A DNA stretch of 64,000 nt, from positions 1 through 64,000 of the forward strand of contig NZ_QJRY01000008.1 in NCBI RefSeq assembly GCF_003205195.1, written 5' to 3'. This stretch comes from Peteryoungia wuzhouensis. Its GTDB lineage: Bacteria > Pseudomonadota > Alphaproteobacteria > Rhizobiales > Rhizobiaceae. Within the stretch, counting starts at the first letter, position 1. The number at the start of each line of letters is the position of its first letter. The notes under the pieces are model-generated. The model ran no database searches. It had not been told where the DNA came from and worked only from the letters and a program-made list of their open reading frames with translations. Made by a program: the position numbers and the translations under genes. Below, in pieces: positions 55,041 through 63,895 of the stretch.

Positions 55041-55412
55041 TCACGCATCCCCGAGATAGGTCTTGATGGTCTCGATGAATTTGGGAACCGAAATCGGCTT
55101 GGAGACATAGGCTTCGCATCCGCCCTGGCGGATACGCTCCTCGTCACCCTTCATGGCGAAGGCGGTTACCGCAATCACCGGGATCACGTGCAGATCGGGA
55201 TCGTCCTTCAGCCACTTGGTCACTTCAAGTCCGGAGACCTCCGGCAGCTGGATGTCCATGAGAATCAGATCGGGCTTGTGGCGGCGCGCCAGATCCATCG
55301 CCTCCATGCCATTGCGGGTCTGCACCGTCTCATAGCCGGAGGCCTCGATAAGATCGCGGAAGAGCTTCATGTTCAGCTCATTGTCTTCGACAATCATTAC
55401 CTTTTTCGGCAT
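55041..55412 (-). CDS. divK: Single-domain response regulator DivK
   Basis: A 123-residue receiver domain: [21 protein letters not shown], phosphoacceptor Asp 53 ([13 protein letters not shown]), [29 protein letters not shown]. DivK works with DivJ, PleC and DivL to set CtrA activity in the cell cycle. ATG at 55412 follows aaggaccgggtgg. Transcribed with pleD. Confidence 0.97.
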   Translation of the reverse strand: MPKKVMIVEDNELNMKLFRDLIEASGYETVQTRNGMEAMDLARRHKPDLILMDIQLPEVSGLEVTKWLKDDPDLHVIPVIAVTAFAMKGDEERIRQGGCEAYVSKPISVPKFIETIKTYLGDA

Positions 55413-55549
55413 CCACCCGGTCCTTTGTCCCGCATCTTCAGGGTTCCGTTGCCAGACCCAGGCGCGAGTTCGCATCTTCCGTCACCCTACATGCTAGTGC
55501 TATTTGGTTTCGAAATCGGTAATTTGCCAGGGAAACAGGAAAAGACTTT

Positions 55550-55843
55550 ATGAAAAACAGAGATATACCTGCGAGCGCCGAAGACACAGCAGTCGCTGTC
55601 CTTGGCTGGCTGGCCAACGAGCCGGACATGCTCTCGCGGTTCCTCGCCCTGTCCGGCGTGCAGCCGGGGCAGATGCGGGATGCTGTCAACGACCCCGGCT
55701 TTCTCGCCGGCATGCTGGAATTCCTGATGCAGCACGAGCCGACCCTCATGGAATTCTGCCAGGCAACGGACACCAAACCCGAGGTGGTCGTTGCTGCCTA
55801 TCACCACTATGTGCGACCCGGGCTCGATTCGGGCGAGTTCTGA
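55550..55843 (+). CDS. DUF3572 family protein
   Basis: A 97-residue acidic helical protein: AEDTAVAVLGWLANEPDMLSRFLALSG, QMRDAVNDPGFLAGMLEFLMQHEPTLMEFC, KPEVVVAAYHHYV. These are the DUF3572 signatures, found in alphaproteobacteria. The function is unknown. It is divergent from divK and its stop overlaps the ATG of the next gene (TGATG). Confidence 0.9.
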   Translation: MKNRDIPASAEDTAVAVLGWLANEPDMLSRFLALSGVQPGQMRDAVNDPGFLAGMLEFLMQHEPTLMEFCQATDTKPEVVVAAYHHYVRPGLDSGEF

Positions 55844-56474
55844 TGCTCACCGATCTCGAACACATCAAGCTTGCCGACCGCCGCTCATCGTCTGCGACGT
55901 CGACGACGTGGTGCTCCAGTTCGCCACGCCTTTCGAAGCCTTCCTGCTGGAGCGCGGCTACAGCCTGCTGCCGCGCTCGTTCAAGCTGACCGGCAATATC
56001 GTCGACGCCGCAGAGACGGCGCTGAATGATGTGGCGGTCAATGCTTTGATCCACGACTTCTTCATCGAGCAGGATCGCTGGCAGACGCCTTTCGCCGAAG
56101 CCGTGGACAGCCTGCATGCGCTGGCCGAAGAGGCCGATCTCGTCTTTCTCACCGCCATGCCGCCGCGACACGCGGAAGTGCGGCGCCGGCTGCTCGACCG
56201 GCTGACGCTCTCCTACCCGATGATATCAAGCGAGGAGCCGAAGGGACCGATCGTTGCGGCGCTGCATGGTAAACGCGCCCTGCCCCTTGCCTTTGTCGAC
56301 GATATGGTCGGCAATCTGCGCTCGGTCGGCGAACATGTGCCGGACTGTGCGCTGGTCTATCTGCCACCGGATGTCGCGATTTTCCGCTTTGCGCCGGATC
56401 CGGAGCCGCATGTGCTGCGGGCACAAGACTGGGCCGAGGCACGGGGTCTGATCGAGACGCATTTCCGCAATTGA
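55843..56474 (+). pseudogene. HAD-like hydrolase gene with an early frameshift
   Basis: The ATG at 55843, coupled to the DUF3572 stop, encodes MLTDLEHIKLADR and then runs into an unrelated frame at about 55880. The neighbouring frame continues exactly there with PLIVCDVDDVVLQF (HAD motif DVDD), FLTAMPPRHAEVRRRLL (second motif) and PLAFVDDMVGNLRSVGEH (acidic motif) to the stop at 56474. One missing base near 55880 joins the two into a normal ~211-residue protein. The second frame could otherwise start only inside the DUF3572 gene (TTG 55791 or ATG 55809), giving a non-conserved leader. Real decay or a consensus error. Confidence 0.72.
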
Positions 56475-56563
56475 GTGGACGTTTCGACAAAGGACGTGGG
56501 GACAGGCTGACTGCGCCGAGCGTGGCTCTTGTCATGCGTCGGGGCGCGGCATAGGGTTGGCAT

Positions 56564-56578
56564 GTTCAACCTTTGTTC
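56564..56578 (+). promoter_or_regulatory. LexA box of dinB
   Basis: GTTC (56564-56567), seven bases, GTTC (56575-56578), the LexA operator of alphaproteobacteria, ending five bases before the dinB ATG. The mRNA leader must therefore be very short, or the message leaderless. Confidence 0.78.
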
Positions 56579-56583
56579 CCGCG

Positions 56584-57870
56584 ATGTCAACGACCGACCA
56601 TCTTCACCCCGGCTTCTGCCGTGACTGCCTGAAAGGGCAGCCCGATGGACTGCGGCGCTGTCGCGCCTGCGGCAGTCCCCGGCTGGTCTATCATCCGGAA
56701 CTCTATGACCTGACACTCGCGCATGTCGATTGCGATGCCTTCTACGCGGCGGTGGAGAAACGCGACAATCCCGAACTCGTCGATAAGCCCGTGATCATCG
56801 GCGGCGGCAAACGTGGCGTTGTCTCGACCGCCTGTTATGTGGCGCGCATCCATGGGGTGCGTTCGGCCATGCCGATGTTCAAGGCGCTGGAGGCCTGTCC
56901 GCAGGCTGTCGTGATCAAGCCGGACATGGAGAAATATGTGCGCGTTGGGCGCGAGGTGCGGGCGCTGATGGAGGAGTTGACGCCGCTGGTGCAGCCGATC
57001 TCGATCGATGAGGCCTTTCTCGAACTGCGTGGCACGGAGCTTTTGCATCACGATCCGCCGGCGCGGGTGCTGGCGCGCTTTGCCCGTCGGGTGGAACAGG
57101 AAATCGGGATCACGATCTCGGTTGGCCTGTCCTACTGCAAGTTCCTCGCCAAGGTTGCTTCCGACCTGCAGAAGCCACGCGGCTTTTCTGTGATCGGGGC
57201 TTCGGAGGCGATCTCGTTTCTCGCCGACAAGCCGGTGACGCTGATCTGGGGCGTGGGCAAGGCGCTGGCCGCCACTCTGCAGGCCGACGGCATCCGCACG
57301 ATCGGACAGTTGCAGGTGATGGAGGAAGCGGCCCTCATGCGACGCTACGGCGTCATGGGACAGCGGCTGGCGCGGCTGGCACGCGGCATCGACGACCGCA
57401 GCGTGCATCCCAACGATCCGGCCAAGAGCGTCTCGGCAGAGACGACGTTCTTCGACGATATCAGCAAGCCGGAAGACCTGATCGTACATCTACGAGAACT
57501 CTCGGAAAAGGTTGCCTGGCGGCTGAAGCGGCATGGGATCGCCGGCCAGACCGTCGTGCTGAAGCTGAAAACCGCCGACTTCAAGTCGCGGACCCGCAAC
57601 CGGCGGCTGGACGATCCGACGCAATTGGCGGACCGGATCTTTCGCACGGGCATGGCGCTTCTGGAGAAGGAGGCCGACGGAACGCGTTTTCGCCTGATCG
57701 GGATCGGGGTCAGCGATCTGAAAGATGCGGCGACGGCCGATCCGCCGGATCTGGTCGACGCGCAGGCCACGCGGCGGGCGGCGGCGGAAGCGGCGATGGA
57801 CAAATTGCGCGACAAGTTCGGCAAGGGTACGGTACAGACCGGTTACACCTTTCCCGGAAAGCGGTCTTGA
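56584..57870 (+). CDS. dinB: DNA polymerase IV (Y family)
   Basis: An error-prone translesion polymerase. The 428-residue product has an N-terminal extension with Cys pairs ([23 protein letters not shown]; possible zinc ribbon) that enteric DinB lacks but which I recall in rhizobial copies. The palm follows with [30 protein letters not shown] (catalytic acidic pair) and [18 protein letters not shown]. The helix-hairpin-helix [19 protein letters not shown] and a little-finger domain come next. A GTTC-N7-GTTC box sits directly before the start, so LexA control is expected. Confidence 0.95.
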   Translation: MSTTDHLHPGFCRDCLKGQPDGLRRCRACGSPRLVYHPELYDLTLAHVDCDAFYAAVEKRDNPELVDKPVIIGGGKRGVVSTACYVARIHGVRSAMPMFKALEACPQAVVIKPDMEKYVRVGREVRALMEELTPLVQPISIDEAFLELRGTELLHHDPPARVLARFARRVEQEIGITISVGLSYCKFLAKVASDLQKPRGFSVIGASEAISFLADKPVTLIWGVGKALAATLQADGIRTIGQLQVMEEAALMRRYGVMGQRLARLARGIDDRSVHPNDPAKSVSAETTFFDDISKPEDLIVHLRELSEKVAWRLKRHGIAGQTVVLKLKTADFKSRTRNRRLDDPTQLADRIFRTGMALLEKEADGTRFRLIGIGVSDLKDAATADPPDLVDAQATRRAAAEAAMDKLRDKFGKGTVQTGYTFPGKRS

Positions 57871-57877
57871 GTCTGAC

Positions 57878-58684
57878 ATGGCCCTACCCCACGCCCACGA
57901 ACCGAGGCCTCAGCCGGCTTTGCGCCCTCACCGAGCAGATCGGCGATGGCGCCATTTGCGGATCGCGGCCTCATACCGCCGCCGGCGTGGTAATGACCTT
58001 CTGCTCGGCATCATTCTCGCCTTCATCGCGGGGGCCATGAATGCCGGCGGCTTCCTGGCTGTCGGGCGCTACACCTCGCACATGACCGGTGTCGTCTCCT
58101 CCATCGCCGACGATCTGGCGCTCGGCTTGTTCGGACTGGTTGGCGCGGGGCTGGCACTGCTCTTTTCCTTCCTGTCCGGCGCCGCCTGCTCGGCAATCCT
58201 GATCAACTGGGCGCGGCGGCATGCCAGGCGTCAGCAATATGCCTATCCGCTGGCACTCGAATCCGGCCTGCTGATCGCCTTTGCCGGTCTCGGCACGCTC
58301 CATGACGCCGCCGTCGCGCCGGCCACTGCCGTGCTCCTGTGCTTCGTGATGGGACTGCAAAATGCGACGATCACCAAGATTTCCGGTGCCCGCATCCGCA
58401 CCACGCATCTGACCGGCATGGTGACCGATATCGGGATCGAGCTCGGCAAGTTCGCCTATCTCGGGATCGCCCGCCTGCTGTCGCATCCGCCCATCCCCGT
58501 CGATGGGCGAAAGCTCTCGATCCTGCTTCCGATCGTCTCGATGTTCTTCTTCGGCGGATTGGTCGGTGCGCTGGGCTTCAAGCATCTGGGCCATGCCTTC
58601 GCGCTGCCGATTGCGGCACTCCTGCTGGCCGTCGCCTCGCCGCAATTGCAGGGACGACGGCGGGCACAATCGGCCGGCGGCTGA
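57878..58684 (+). CDS. DUF1275 (YoaK-type) membrane protein
   Basis: A 268-residue protein with six or seven membrane helices. A basic N-terminus of ~40 residues precedes LLLGIILAFIAGAMNAGGFLAVGRYTSHMTGVVSS, the DUF1275 opening. FVMGLQNATITKISGARIRTTHLTGMVTDIGIELG is the family's central motif. Function unknown. ATG at 57878, 7 bases after dinB, so possibly co-expressed with it in SOS. Confidence 0.9.
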   Translation: MALPHAHEPRPQPALRPHRADRRWRHLRIAASYRRRRGNDLLLGIILAFIAGAMNAGGFLAVGRYTSHMTGVVSSIADDLALGLFGLVGAGLALLFSFLSGAACSAILINWARRHARRQQYAYPLALESGLLIAFAGLGTLHDAAVAPATAVLLCFVMGLQNATITKISGARIRTTHLTGMVTDIGIELGKFAYLGIARLLSHPPIPVDGRKLSILLPIVSMFFFGGLVGALGFKHLGHAFALPIAALLLAVASPQLQGRRRAQSAGG

Positions 58685-58813
58685 CGGAAAAAGCCTGGGG
58701 ACAGCCGATCAAACATCCGTGTACCGGGCACGTCGTCCAGCGATTGCGAAACTTTTCTTAAACTTCGCCGGATACTATCGCGCCATCCTGTTTTGCGTAT
58801 TCCCGGTCGTATC

Positions 58814-60058
58814 ATGTTCAAGCGTTTCGCCCTCGCCTTCAGCCTTGGCCTCATGGCCAGCAGCGCCCTTACCAACTCCGTTCTTGCCGCCGATCGTGGC
58901 CCCTTGCAGATCTACGTCTCCAAGGCGATGCAGACGCTGACCGTCTATGATGGCGACGAGCTTCTGATGACATCGAAGGTGTCGACCGGCAAACCCGGCC
59001 ATACGACGCCCTCCGGCATCTTCTCGATCCTCGAGAAGCGCAAATATCACGAATCCAACATCTATTCGAACGCGCCGATGCCCTTCATGCAGCGGCTGAC
59101 CTGGTCGGGCATTGCGTTGCACGAGGGCAAGGTTCCCAATTATCCGGCCTCGCATGGCTGCGTGCGACTGCCAAACGGCTTTGCCAAGACACTGTTTTCG
59201 ATGACCGAACGCGGCGCCCATGTGATCATTACCGACGAGCCGGTGACACCGCAGCCGATCTTTGCCGCCAACCTCTTCGTTCCGCGTCAACCCGTCCCTG
59301 AAGGCGGATTGCTGTCGGATGCCGAATTGCGCCCGACCAAGATCGAGGCGTCGCTCAAACCCGTCGAAGTCGCGATGAACGAGGTCTTGCCCAGGGCCGG
59401 CGCCGCCGCCCAGCTGGTGCTCGACGACGAGCCGCCGCTCCGTATTCTCATCACCCGGCGCAGCCAGCGCGAACAGGTGCGCGACGTACAGGAAATGTTG
59501 ACCGAACTTGGCTTCGACGCAGGGGCCACGGACGGCGTGCTCGGCAGCCAGACGCTGGCCGCGATCCGCGGCTACAAGCGCTGGAAGTCGATCGAAAAGG
59601 ACGGCGAAATTCTCTCGCCCCGCTTCATCGCGGCGCTCACGACATCGGCCGGCCGCGGCAAACCGCTCGACGGACAGATCATGGTCCGGCAGAAGTTCAA
59701 GCCGATCTACGAGGCGGCGATCGGCATCCGCGCGCCCGAAAAGGGCCTGGGCACGCATTTCATCGAAGCGAGCCACGTCGACCGTTTCAAGGGCAAGGTG
59801 GAATGGCGCAGCGTCAGTATCGAGAACCATCTGCCCGCCCCAACGCTGAAGCGCCTGGGCATTACCGAGCCTGCCGATGACGTCAACCGCGTGACGGCAG
59901 AAGACGCTCTCGCCCGGCTCGACATCCCAGGCGATGTCAGAGCGAAGATCGAGACCATGCTGAGCGAAGGCTCATCCATCACGATCTCCGACAGCGGGAT
60001 CGGCCCGGAGACCGGCGACGGGACCGATTTCATTACCGTGACGCGCAAGAAGGGGTGA
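58814..60058 (+). CDS. Periplasmic L,D-transpeptidase (YkuD domain)
   Basis: L,D-transpeptidases form 3-3 cross-links in peptidoglycan or attach outer-membrane proteins to it. The 414-residue product has a signal peptide (FALAFSLGLMASSALTNSVLA). The YkuD domain spans residues ~34-150 with the catalytic motif HEGKVPNYPASHGCVRLPNG (His and Cys, Cys near residue 115). A linker and a peptidoglycan-binding-like repeat (VQEMLTELGFDAGATDGVLGSQTLAAIRGYKR) follow. The C-terminal ~120 residues are unassigned. Rhizobiales rely on such enzymes for polar growth. Confidence 0.93.
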   Translation: MFKRFALAFSLGLMASSALTNSVLAADRGPLQIYVSKAMQTLTVYDGDELLMTSKVSTGKPGHTTPSGIFSILEKRKYHESNIYSNAPMPFMQRLTWSGIALHEGKVPNYPASHGCVRLPNGFAKTLFSMTERGAHVIITDEPVTPQPIFAANLFVPRQPVPEGGLLSDAELRPTKIEASLKPVEVAMNEVLPRAGAAAQLVLDDEPPLRILITRRSQREQVRDVQEMLTELGFDAGATDGVLGSQTLAAIRGYKRWKSIEKDGEILSPRFIAALTTSAGRGKPLDGQIMVRQKFKPIYEAAIGIRAPEKGLGTHFIEASHVDRFKGKVEWRSVSIENHLPAPTLKRLGITEPADDVNRVTAEDALARLDIPGDVRAKIETMLSEGSSITISDSGIGPETGDGTDFITVTRKKG

Positions 60059-60064
60059 GCGCCC

Positions 60065-63000
60065 TCACACCAGTTCGACATCCAGCACGCCCGGCGTCGA
60101 GCGCATGGCAGCGGCGATTTCCGGCGAGATGCGGAAGCGCTCGGTGAGTTCGACCTCGATCTCGCGCTTGCCTTCGTCCTTGATGACGATAAAGGACACC
60201 AAGCCATCGCCGCGGGCATTGAGGTGGGCAGCGACCGCGCGCAAGGGGCCGGAATCGCGGACATAGACGCGCATCGCTTTCTGCATGCGGATCGACTGCT
60301 CCTCCAGCGACTGTGCCGTCTGGATGCGCAGGCCGACACCTTCCGGACGCTCTTCGGCGGCGACCGTGATGACCAGCGATTTGCCGGATTCGAGCAGGTC
60401 GCGATACTGGTTAAGCCCTTCTGAGAAGAGCACCGCTTCATACTGGCCGGAGGCATCCGAGAAGGTGACGATGCCCATCTTGTTGCCGGTGCGCGTTTTC
60501 CGCTCCTGCTTCGAGATCACGGTTCCGGCCAGACGCCCAGCTGTCGCCCCCTGTTTTACCGCGACCGAAAAATCGGCAAAGTTCTGGACGCGCAGCTTGT
60601 CGAGCAGGCTGCGATAGGCATCCAGCGGGTGGGCCGAGAGATAAAATCCGAGCACCTGGAACTCGCGCATCAGCTTTTCCGAGGAGAGCCAGGGCGTATA
60701 GGGCGCAAAGGCGATCTGCTCCGGTCCGCTGGCGCCGCCTGAACCGAACATGTCGGACTGGCCGCTCACGGCATTTTCCTGGGCGCGCTGGGCATAACCC
60801 ATGATGCGGTCGAGGCTGCCGATCAGTTCGGCACGGTCACGGCCGAAGCAGTCGAAGGCGCCGGCGGCGATCAGGCTTTCGAAGACGCGGCGGTTGATCT
60901 GCTTGGGGTCGATGCGCAAGCAGAAATCCTCGAGGCTTGCGAACGGCGTATCGCCGCGCACCTGGACGATGTGTTCAACGGCGTTTTCGCCGACGCCCTT
61001 GATGGCCGCCAGCGCGTAATAGATGCGGTTCGGGCCGGTCTGGAAATGGCGGTAGGAAGTCTGCACCGAGGGCGGCACCACTTCGATGCCAAGACGGCCG
61101 GCATCCTGGCGGAAGTCGACCAGCTTTTCGGTGTTGGCCATATCGAGCGTCATGGAGGCCGCCAGGAACTCGACCGGGTAATGCGCCTTCATATAGGCGG
61201 TCTGGTAGGAGACGATGGCATAGGCGGCGGCATGCGACTTGTTGAAGCCGTAGTTTGCGAACTTGGCGAGAAGTTCGAAGATGTTGTTGGCCTGCGGCTT
61301 GGAGACGCCATTCTTCATCGCGCCGTCGACGAAACGGGCCGACTGCTGGTCCATCTCGGCCTTGATCTTCTTACCCATGGCGCGGCGCAGAAGGTCGGCT
61401 TCGCCGAGCGAATAGCCTGAGAGCACCTGAGCGATCTGCATGACCTGCTCCTGGTAGACGATAACGCCCTGCGTTTCCTTCAGCAGATAGTCGATCTTGG
61501 GGTGGACGGAGGCCAGCTCCTCCTCGCCATGTTTGCGGGCATTGTAAACGGGGATGTTCTCCATCGGGCCCGGTCGATAGAGCGCCACGAGCGCGATGAT
61601 GTCCTCGATGCAGTCGGGGCGCATGCCGATGAGGGCCTTGCGCATGCCGGCGCTTTCCACCTGGAACACGCCGACGGTTTCGCCGCGCGAGAGCATCTCG
61701 TAGGTGAGCGTGTCATCGAGCGGGATCGCCGCCAGATCCACCTTGTGGCCGCGCTGTTCGACGACGAAATCGACGGCGGTTTTGAGCACCGTCAGCGTCT
61801 TTAGTCCAAGGAAGTCGAATTTGACCAGGCCGGCCTGTTCGACCCATTTCATGTTGAACTGGGTGACCGGCATATCGGAGCGCGGATCGCGATACATCGG
61901 CACCAGCTTGGACAGCGGACGGTCGCCGATGACGATACCGGCGGCGTGCGTCGAGGCGTGGCGGTAGAGACCTTCGATCTTCTGGGCAATTTCGAGCAGA
62001 CGCGCGACAACAGGCTCTTCGGCGGCTGCCTCCTGGAGCTTGGGTTCCTCCTCGATCGCCTTGGAGAGGGGCGTCGGGTTGGCCGGGTTGTTGGGCACAA
62101 GTTTGCAGATCTTGTCGACCTGCCCATAGGACATTTCCAACACACGGCCGACGTCGCGCAGAGCGGCCCGCGCCTGCAGCGATCCGAAGGTGATGATCTG
62201 TCCCACCTGCTCGCGGCCGTATTTCCGCTGCACATAACGAATGACCTCTTCGCGGCGCTCCTGGCAGAAGTCGATATCGAAGTCAGGCATCGAGACGCGT
62301 TCCGGATTGAGGAAGCGTTCGAACAGCAGCGAGAAGCGCAAGGGGTCGACGTCGGTGATGGTCAGCGCGTAGGCGACCAGCGAACCCGCACCCGAACCGC
62401 GGCCCGGACCGACCGGAATATCATGCTGCTTGGCCCACTTGATGAAGTCCGAAACGATGAGGAAGTAACCGGGGAACTTCATGCGCTCGATGACCGAGAG
62501 CTCGAATTCCAGCCGTTCGCGATAGTCCTTCTCCTCGTAACCCGGCGCCATGCCCAAGGCGGCGAGACGATTGTCGAGACCCTCGATTGCCTGGCGGCGA
62601 AGCTCCAGCGCTTCCTCGCGTTCCGCCTCTTCCGGATCGTCGCTGCCGCCGGTGAACCGCGGCAGGATCGGTTTACGGGTGGAGAGCACGAAAGAGCAGC
62701 GCCGGGCGATTTCGACCGTATTGTCCAGGGCCTCCGGCAGGTCGGAAAACAAGGCCTGCATTTCGGCACGGCTCTTGAGGTAATGGTCCGGCGTCAGGCG
62801 GAAGCGATCATCATTCGACACGATGGCGTTATGGGCAACCGCCATCAAGGCGTCATGGGCATCGTAGTCATCGCGCGCCGGGAAGAAGGCTTCGTTCGTT
62901 GCCACCAGCGGCAGGTCATGGTCGTATGCAAGCTGCACCATGCGGCGCTCGTGGCTGCGGTCGTAATTGCCGTGGCGCTGCAATTCGACATAGAGGCGAT

Positions 63001-63565
63001 CACCGAAGAGATCCTTCAGGGTCAAAAGGCGCGCTTGTGCCTGCGTTGCATGCCCATCGCGCAGCGGGCGATCAACAGGCCCACCGCCTGCACCGGTTAG
63101 TGCAATCAGGCCCTCCGTGCCGCTTTCCCTCAGCCAGGAGACTTTGACATGCACCGGCTGGCCGGCATCGCCGCCGAGATAGGCGCGACTGACGAGATCG
63201 ACAAGACGCTCATAACCCGCAGCATCCGAGGCAAGCACGACGATGGCCGGCAGATCCGGCATATGGCCATTGCCGCCCCGTTTCTCACCGGTCGAGTCTT
63301 CCATGTCGATCGACAACTGGCAGCCGATGATGGGTTGTACGCCATCACCGATCGCCTTCTGGGAGAATTCGAGCGCGACAAAGAGATTATTGGTGTCGGT
63401 AATCGCAATCGCCGGCTGGTCGTCGGAGACGGCCTTGCCAAGGATTTTTTTCAGCGGGAGCGCACCTTCGAGTAGAGAATAGGCCGAATGCACCCGAAGA
63501 TGCACGAAGCCCGGTCCCGTCAGCGATCCGGAAGGTGCGTCGATCCCGCTTGTGCTCTCGCCCAT
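60065..63565 (-). CDS. dnaE: DNA polymerase III subunit alpha
   Basis: The replicative polymerase subunit. The 1166-residue product begins, by my choice, at the ATG 63565 (MGESTSG), which has gcgagga nine bases upstream. Two earlier in-frame ATGs (63583, 63574) are poorly placed. It has an N-terminal PHP domain (FVHLRVHSAYSLLEGALPLKK; AITDTNNLF), the palm with PDFDIDFCQERREEVI near residue 427 and the fingers (YRHASTHAAGIVIGD). FANYGFNKSHAAAYAIVSYQTAY is followed by a helix-hairpin-helix and OB domain (RLAGTVISKQERKTRTGNKMG). Normal length for DnaE1. Convergent with the L,D-transpeptidase gene. Confidence 0.97.
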   Translation of the reverse strand: MGESTSGIDAPSGSLTGPGFVHLRVHSAYSLLEGALPLKKILGKAVSDDQPAIAITDTNNLFVALEFSQKAIGDGVQPIIGCQLSIDMEDSTGEKRGGNGHMPDLPAIVVLASDAAGYERLVDLVSRAYLGGDAGQPVHVKVSWLRESGTEGLIALTGAGGGPVDRPLRDGHATQAQARLLTLKDLFGDRLYVELQRHGNYDRSHERRMVQLAYDHDLPLVATNEAFFPARDDYDAHDALMAVAHNAIVSNDDRFRLTPDHYLKSRAEMQALFSDLPEALDNTVEIARRCSFVLSTRKPILPRFTGGSDDPEEAEREEALELRRQAIEGLDNRLAALGMAPGYEEKDYRERLEFELSVIERMKFPGYFLIVSDFIKWAKQHDIPVGPGRGSGAGSLVAYALTITDVDPLRFSLLFERFLNPERVSMPDFDIDFCQERREEVIRYVQRKYGREQVGQIITFGSLQARAALRDVGRVLEMSYGQVDKICKLVPNNPANPTPLSKAIEEEPKLQEAAAEEPVVARLLEIAQKIEGLYRHASTHAAGIVIGDRPLSKLVPMYRDPRSDMPVTQFNMKWVEQAGLVKFDFLGLKTLTVLKTAVDFVVEQRGHKVDLAAIPLDDTLTYEMLSRGETVGVFQVESAGMRKALIGMRPDCIEDIIALVALYRPGPMENIPVYNARKHGEEELASVHPKIDYLLKETQGVIVYQEQVMQIAQVLSGYSLGEADLLRRAMGKKIKAEMDQQSARFVDGAMKNGVSKPQANNIFELLAKFANYGFNKSHAAAYAIVSYQTAYMKAHYPVEFLAASMTLDMANTEKLVDFRQDAGRLGIEVVPPSVQTSYRHFQTGPNRIYYALAAIKGVGENAVEHIVQVRGDTPFASLEDFCLRIDPKQINRRVFESLIAAGAFDCFGRDRAELIGSLDRIMGYAQRAQENAVSGQSDMFGSGGASGPEQIAFAPYTPWLSSEKLMREFQVLGFYLSAHPLDAYRSLLDKLRVQNFADFSVAVKQGATAGRLAGTVISKQERKTRTGNKMGIVTFSDASGQYEAVLFSEGLNQYRDLLESGKSLVITVAAEERPEGVGLRIQTAQSLEEQSIRMQKAMRVYVRDSGPLRAVAAHLNARGDGLVSFIVIKDEGKREIEVELTERFRISPEIAAAMRSTPGVLDVELV

Positions 63566-63679
63566 ACCGTCCATTCCTCGCATTACATTGAATCACCGAG
63601 ATTTTCGATGTTCGCGTCTGCGAAGTCCAGTCACGTTTGTGGCGATCGGCAGGTGTCTACAGGTTTCGTCGATGCCCGC

Positions 63680-63766
63680 TCACAGAGCGAGCATCAGGAG
63701 GGTCATGCTGGCAACGAATACGGCCATGGAGGTGAATGCAGCAACGTCACGAATAATTTCGGTCAT
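63680..63766 (-). CDS. 28-residue SOS-controlled membrane peptide
   Basis: The ATG at 63766 is preceded by a strong aggaga ribosome site and encodes MTEIIRDVAAFTSMAVFVAS followed by MTLLMLAL, then TGA (63682-63680). The first eight residues are polar with an amphipathic start. The rest is one membrane-length hydrophobic helix. A complete promoter with a LexA box between -35 and -10 lies 29-57 bases upstream. The gene sits between lolD and dnaE on their strand. Size, topology and SOS control recall Caulobacter SidA (29 residues, blocks division) and E. coli TisB (29 residues). Homology with either is not claimed, and the function is unknown. Confidence 0.68.
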   Translation of the reverse strand: MTEIIRDVAAFTSMAVFVASMTLLMLAL

Positions 63767-63794
63767 GTCTGTCTCCTGTTTCCTCTATGTTTGT

Positions 63795-63823
63795 ATTTTG
63801 TTCCCTTCTTGTTCTTCTGTCAA
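63795..63823 (-). promoter_or_regulatory. SOS promoter: TTGACA, LexA box in the spacer, CAAAAT
   Basis: On the reverse strand TTGACA (63823-63818), a 17-base spacer, and CAAAAT (63800-63795). The direct repeat GAAC-N7-GAAC (63814-63800; GTTC-N7-GTTC on the plus strand) fills the spacer and touches the -10, so LexA would occlude RNA polymerase. The predicted start is about 22 bases before the peptide ATG. dnaE lies on the same strand 115 bases after the peptide stop and might be read through. Confidence 0.75.
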
Positions 63824-63895
63824 CCCTAAAAAAGCCAAGGCACGCACGGGAACAAAATTCCCACTCGCGCAACGAAACCAAGGATGTAGAGTGGA

